A stretch of DNA of 35,572 nt from JAJTFW01 sp031421935 (lineage in GTDB: Bacteria; Bacteroidota; Bacteroidia; AKYH767-A; OLB10), in contig JANOPQ010000189.1 in NCBI GenBank assembly GCA_031421935.1, forward strand, positions 1 to 35,572. The letters run 5' to 3'. The notes below the pieces were generated by a model that saw only the letters and a program-made list of their open reading frames with translations, was not told where the DNA came from and searched no databases. This document shows, piece by piece, positions 32,259 to 35,572 of the stretch (position 1 is the stretch's first letter; each line of letters opens with the position of its first letter). A program made the position numbers and the translations under genes.

Positions 32259-33554
32259 ATGAACTTCGAGAATAAGTCCGCTTGGGCGATGCAAAAGGAT
32301 GAGCAAGATGAGTTGGCTTCTTTTCGTCAACGCTTTCATATCCCGCTTCATCACGGACAAGAGACCGTATATTTTTGTGGAAACTCTTTAGGACTTCAAC
32401 CCAAACAAACAAGTCATTATGTGTTGCAAGAGTTGCAAGACTGGGCAACACGTGGTGTAGAAGGCCACTTTAAGCCGCATACAGGTTGGTTTGGATATCA
32501 TGAACTCTTGAGAGATGCCACAGCTCGATTAGTGGGCGCACAACCGCAAGAAGTAGTAGTGATGAATCACCTTACCGTAAACCTTCACTTGTTATTGGTT
32601 TCGTTTTATCGTCCTACTGCAGATCGCTATAAAATTATTTGTGAAGGAGGAGCCTTTCCTTCCGACCGATACGCTTTGCAATCGCAAGTGGAATGGCATG
32701 GCTTTGATGCCGCCGATGCACTCATCGAATTGCAACCGCGTAAAGGAGAAGAATTAATTCGTCATGAAGATATTATTGAAGCCATCAACGATTGCGGTGA
32801 TGCCTTAGCGTTAGTAATGCTTGGCGGGGTGCATTATTTCACCGGACAAGTGCTCAACATGAAAGCCATTACCGATGCCGCTCATGAAGTCGAGGCTTAT
32901 GCTGGATTTGATTTAGCACACGCCGCGGGAAATCTTGAATTGAAATTACACGAGTGGAATGTAGATTTCGCTGCTTGGTGTTCGTACAAATATTTGAACG
33001 GTGGACCCGGAACAGTAGGAGGAGCATTCATAAACGATCGTCATGTAAAGAATTTGCACTTGCCTCGTTTTGCAGGTTGGTGGGGCAATGATCCCAATCA
33101 ACGATTTAAAATGCCACATCGCTTCGTTCCCGTTCCCACCGCCGATTCTTGGCAGTTAAGCAACGCGCCCATTTTAGAGATGGCAGCATTGCGCGCTTCC
33201 TTGGAGTTATTTGACGAAGCAGGCATGTCGCGACTTGCTGCAAAAGGAAAAGAACTTACATCATACTTACTATTTGTAATTAGAGATGTGTTGAAGGAAA
33301 AGGAAAAAAGTGATTTGGTGCAAATCATCACGCCTTTCGAAGAGCAAATGCAAGGATGTCAATTATCACTTAAGTTTATGAAAGGTGGTAAAGCTATTTT
33401 TGATCAACTCACAGCACAAGGTGTAATTTCCGATTGGCGTGAACCTGATCAAGAAGGAAGAACAGAAGGTGTAATTCGCGTAGCTCCGGTACCGTTATAT
33501 AATTCCTTTATGGATGTTTGGCGATTTGGAGAAATATTAAAATCCGCTTTGTAA
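32259..33554 (+). CDS. kynU: Kynureninase
   Basis: A PLP enzyme of the cytoplasm that cleaves kynurenine to anthranilate, or 3-hydroxykynurenine to 3-hydroxyanthranilate, plus alanine. The N-terminal part shows YFCGNSLGLQP and WATRGVEGHF. PLP-site blocks are MNHLTVNLHLLL, GFDLAHAAGN and the Schiff-base Lys244 in WCSYKYLNGGPG. The C-terminus has DWREP and the substrate-site RVAPVPLYNSF. Three ATG codons stand in a row at 32253, 32256 and 32259; I chose the third because MNFENKSAWAMQ matches the usual start and because of the promoter-like element just upstream. With Kmo next to it, the substrate in vivo is probably 3-hydroxykynurenine, leading to quinolinate and NAD. Same strand as kmo, with a repeat-rich 218-base gap. 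Confidence 0.95.
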   Translation: MNFENKSAWAMQKDEQDELASFRQRFHIPLHHGQETVYFCGNSLGLQPKQTSHYVLQELQDWATRGVEGHFKPHTGWFGYHELLRDATARLVGAQPQEVVVMNHLTVNLHLLLVSFYRPTADRYKIICEGGAFPSDRYALQSQVEWHGFDAADALIELQPRKGEELIRHEDIIEAINDCGDALALVMLGGVHYFTGQVLNMKAITDAAHEVEAYAGFDLAHAAGNLELKLHEWNVDFAAWCSYKYLNGGPGTVGGAFINDRHVKNLHLPRFAGWWGNDPNQRFKMPHRFVPVPTADSWQLSNAPILEMAALRASLELFDEAGMSRLAAKGKELTSYLLFVIRDVLKEKEKSDLVQIITPFEEQMQGCQLSLKFMKGGKAIFDQLTAQGVISDWREPDQEGRTEGVIRVAPVPLYNSFMDVWRFGEILKSAL

Positions 33555-33562
33555 GCGATCAA

Positions 33563-33608
33563 CACAATTCAGAATTCAGTCCCGATAGCTATCGGGATCA
33601 GAATTGTG
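33563..33608. repeat. CCCGATAGCTATCGGG palindrome with flanking arms
   Basis: A perfect 16-base palindrome (33581-33596) lies inside a wider inverted pair, CACAATTC (33563-33570) and GAATTGTG (33601-33608). It starts eight bases after the kynU stop. A degenerate copy of the core (CCAATAGCTATCGG) lies at 35209-35222 after kmo. I know this palindrome as a common intergenic repeat in Bacteroidota; it may act as a transcript end. Confidence 0.65.
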
Positions 33609-33657
33609 AAACTCAAGTTAACCATTCTAAGAATAAAATTTTTATTTGCCGAAAAAC

Positions 33658-33695
33658 AATCCGTGTAAATCATAATAATCCGTGTCATCCGTGTT
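33658..33695 (+). repeat. AATCCGTGT word repeats
   Basis: AATCCGTGT at 33658 and 33677, then CATCCGTGT at 33686, in the gap between kynU and kmo. A related CTCCGTG set lies at 35346-35377. These words are common in Bacteroidota spacers; their role is unknown. Confidence 0.5.
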
Positions 33696-33772
33696 CTATA
33701 ATAAGTTTAAAATAGGTAGATGATTTCTTTCTCTTACGATTTTTTTCGTTACTTTTACCTCTTACCACCACT

Positions 33773-35116
33773 ATGAAAAAATTCACGCTCATCGGCTCTG
33801 GCTTAGTTGGATCACTGCTTTCCATCTATCTATCAAAGCGCGGTTATAAAGTCTCTATGTACGAACGTCGCCCCGACTTACGTACCAATCGAATTAGCGC
33901 AGGTCGCTCTATCAATTTAGCATTGAGCGATAGAGGTTGGAGAGGATTGGAGAAAGTAGGGATCGCCGATGAAGTACGTAAAGTAGCTCTGCCTATGAAT
34001 GGGCGTATCATGCATGGCGTCGATAGTTCATTAAGCTATCAACCTTACGGAAAAGAAGGTCAAGCTATTTATTCCGTTTCTCGCGGCGGATTAAATTGTG
34101 TGTTGATGGACCTCGCCGAAAAAAATGGCGTGGAAATTTTCTTCAACGAATCTTGTACAGGTGTCGATTTGAAAAAAGGAAAAGCGTTTTTTACGCATTT
34201 CGAAACCCAAAGTCAATCTGAAATTAATTCGGATTATTTAATTGCATCTGACGGAGCTGGTTCTGCAGCTCGACTTCAATTGCAATTATCTACCGATCGA
34301 TTTCAATATTCACAGCAGTACCTCGAACACGGTTATAAGGAACTTACGATTCCAGCTACACCATCTGGCGAATTCGCCATGGATCCTACCGCACTTCATA
34401 TCTGGCCGCGCGGTTCTTTCATGTTAATCGCATTACCGAATATGGATAAGTCATTTACTTGCACTTTGTTTTTTCCTTTTGATGGCGAATATTCTTTTAA
34501 CTCGCTCACAACCGAAGAAAAGATGATGGACTTCTTCGTGAAAACGTTTCCCGATGCAGTTCCCTTGATGCCTTCATTGAAAACCGATTATTTTGAAAAT
34601 CCCACAGCTTCACTCGGTATCATTCGTTGTTTCCCTTGGAGCTACGATGATAAATTACTGTTGGTAGGTGATGCAGCACACGCTATCGTTCCGTTTTATG
34701 GACAGGGAATGAATTGCGGATTTGAAGATTGTGTGGTGCTCGATCAACTCATGGATGCACACGGTGAAGATTGGAAAACGATCTTCCACGAATTTGAAGT
34801 ATCGCGTAAACCCGATAGTGATGCCATTGCAGATTTGGCGCTCGCGAATTTTATCGAGATGCGTGATAAAGTAGGACAAAAGGAATTTCTTCTTCAGAAA
34901 AAAATCGAAGCCTGGTTCAGCACCAAGTATCCACAAAAGTGGATTCCACTCTACACCATGGTTACATTCTCTCCCGATATCCGCTACAGCGAAGCCCTGC
35001 GCGAAGGTCAACGCCAAGAATCCATCATGAAAAAAGTAATGGCACTCGACAACATCGAATCCAAATGGAATTCAAAAGAAGTGGAAAAGTTAATGCTGGA
35101 GCTATTAAATGGGTAA
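33773..35116 (+). CDS. kmo: Kynurenine 3-monooxygenase
   Basis: A 447-residue FAD-dependent aromatic hydroxylase that converts kynurenine to 3-hydroxykynurenine with NADPH and oxygen. The N-terminal dinucleotide fold has GSGLVGSLL (8-16) and the acidic end of its second strand at YERRPD. The second FAD block is GDAAHAIVPFYGQGMNCGFED (from Gly299; shown in part by family convention). Substrate-region features such as RSINLALSDRGW (about 45-56) and YGKEGQAIYSVSR fit the family. A near-match -7 element (TACTTTTA, 33750-33757) lies 15 bases before the ATG. The enzyme acts directly before KynU. The C-terminus (about 390-447) lacks a clear membrane anchor, as in other bacterial forms. Confidence 0.95.
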   Translation: MKKFTLIGSGLVGSLLSIYLSKRGYKVSMYERRPDLRTNRISAGRSINLALSDRGWRGLEKVGIADEVRKVALPMNGRIMHGVDSSLSYQPYGKEGQAIYSVSRGGLNCVLMDLAEKNGVEIFFNESCTGVDLKKGKAFFTHFETQSQSEINSDYLIASDGAGSAARLQLQLSTDRFQYSQQYLEHGYKELTIPATPSGEFAMDPTALHIWPRGSFMLIALPNMDKSFTCTLFFPFDGEYSFNSLTTEEKMMDFFVKTFPDAVPLMPSLKTDYFENPTASLGIIRCFPWSYDDKLLLVGDAAHAIVPFYGQGMNCGFEDCVVLDQLMDAHGEDWKTIFHEFEVSRKPDSDAIADLALANFIEMRDKVGQKEFLLQKKIEAWFSTKYPQKWIPLYTMVTFSPDIRYSEALREGQRQESIMKKVMALDNIESKWNSKEVEKLMLELLNG

Positions 35117-35572
35117 CGGGATTTTTGTAAAATGAAATGCGTAATTGATGCGAAATTCGAATGAACACGAAATGCGAAATTTATGCGAAATGCGAATTAA
35201 AACGATCCCAATAGCTATCGGAAGCGATAAATAAATTCTCTGTAAATATATTTATCCCTCCCAAGTTTTTTACAGGGTTCATTGAAATTATTTTTTTAAG
35301 TTATTGAGAAATATATTATTATTGGAAGTTTTTGAATCGTAATCCCTCCGTGCTCCTCCGTGTCTCCGCGTCCGTGGCAAACGGTATTGATTAATAGAAT
35401 TAAAATCTTAATCTGAATTAAAGACTCTTTGACCACTAATTGCACAAAGTTTTCACAGGGTTCTCAAAGATTTATTAAACAAGAATAATCTATAAAGAAA
35501 CTACAATCAAACCCAGAATGGGTGACATGATTATAAAAAAAACAAATTAAAAATAACCAAAACCCCGACGGG
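35117..35572. other. Non-coding, repeat-rich end of the window
   Basis: No gene seen. It starts with a tract of GCGAAAT/ATGCGAA words (about 35128-35198), then the degenerate CCAATAGCTATCGG palindrome (35209-35222), AT-rich DNA, CTCCGTG words (35346-35377) and a second AT-rich stretch. The final bases (CCCCGACGGG) could be the left part of a hairpin cut off by the window edge. Confidence 0.5.

Noticed and set aside
1..35572. tRNA, rRNA or integrase/transposase genes
   Set aside because: I found no cloverleaf-like segments, rRNA sequence or recombinase motifs in any coding frame.

Overview
The window is a stretch of chromosome from an aerobic member of the Bacteroidota. The evidence is: -7 promoter elements of the Bacteroidota form TAnnTTTG; two proteins with type IX secretion (T9SS) C-terminal sorting domains; a family S46 dipeptidyl-peptidase; an alternative complex III (ACIII) operon running into cytochrome oxidase genes; and a 411-residue NusA and long IF2 of the form seen in this phylum. 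The many short intergenic 'word' repeats also fit environmental Bacteroidota. I cannot place it below phylum level.

Layout. 1-1670: a minus-strand pair, a GT9 glycosyltransferase followed by a DUF1569 (DinB-like) protein, divergent from the next operon. 1641-6675: rimP-nusA-infB, with a recognisable promoter and a perfect hairpin in the leader. 6676-7262: a gene-poor gap with heptad repeats and what looks like a leftover signal-peptide start, closed by a bidirectional terminator. 7263-8846 (minus): a lipoprotein with two DUF4394 units. 9053-9696: an MNT/HEPN (MntA-HepT type) toxin-antitoxin pair. 9761-11023: a CNT-family nucleoside transporter. 11278-13452: a DPP7-like S46 peptidase. 13636-14271: a beta-carbonic anhydrase. 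14408-19940 (minus): a T9SS protein made of four exact 228-residue units (eight DUF4397-like halves), a second T9SS protein, and a small SPOR-domain protein. 20368-31701: actABCDEF-coxB-coxA. 32259-35116: kynureninase and kynurenine 3-monooxygenase. 35117-35572: non-coding.

How the genes work together. The largest unit is the respiratory operon. ACIII oxidises menaquinol, and electrons pass through its haem subunits to the CuA site of CoxB and the haem/CuB site of CoxA. ActA carries an extra N-terminal single-haem domain on a flexible linker, which could be a tethered electron shuttle because CoxB has no cytochrome c domain of its own. Oxidase subunit III is not in this window. KynU and Kmo are consecutive steps from kynurenine to 3-hydroxyanthranilate, probably feeding NAD synthesis. 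RimP, NusA and IF2 form the conserved translation/transcription operon.

I found no clearly new multi-gene system. The best candidates for a second look are non-coding or architectural: a structured intergenic element at 31874-31943 next to a 13-bp stem-loop at 32036-32066; the rimP leader hairpin; the heptad arrays, one running exactly into a start codon; the 684-bp internal repeats of the DUF4397 protein; and the tethered-haem architecture of ActA.
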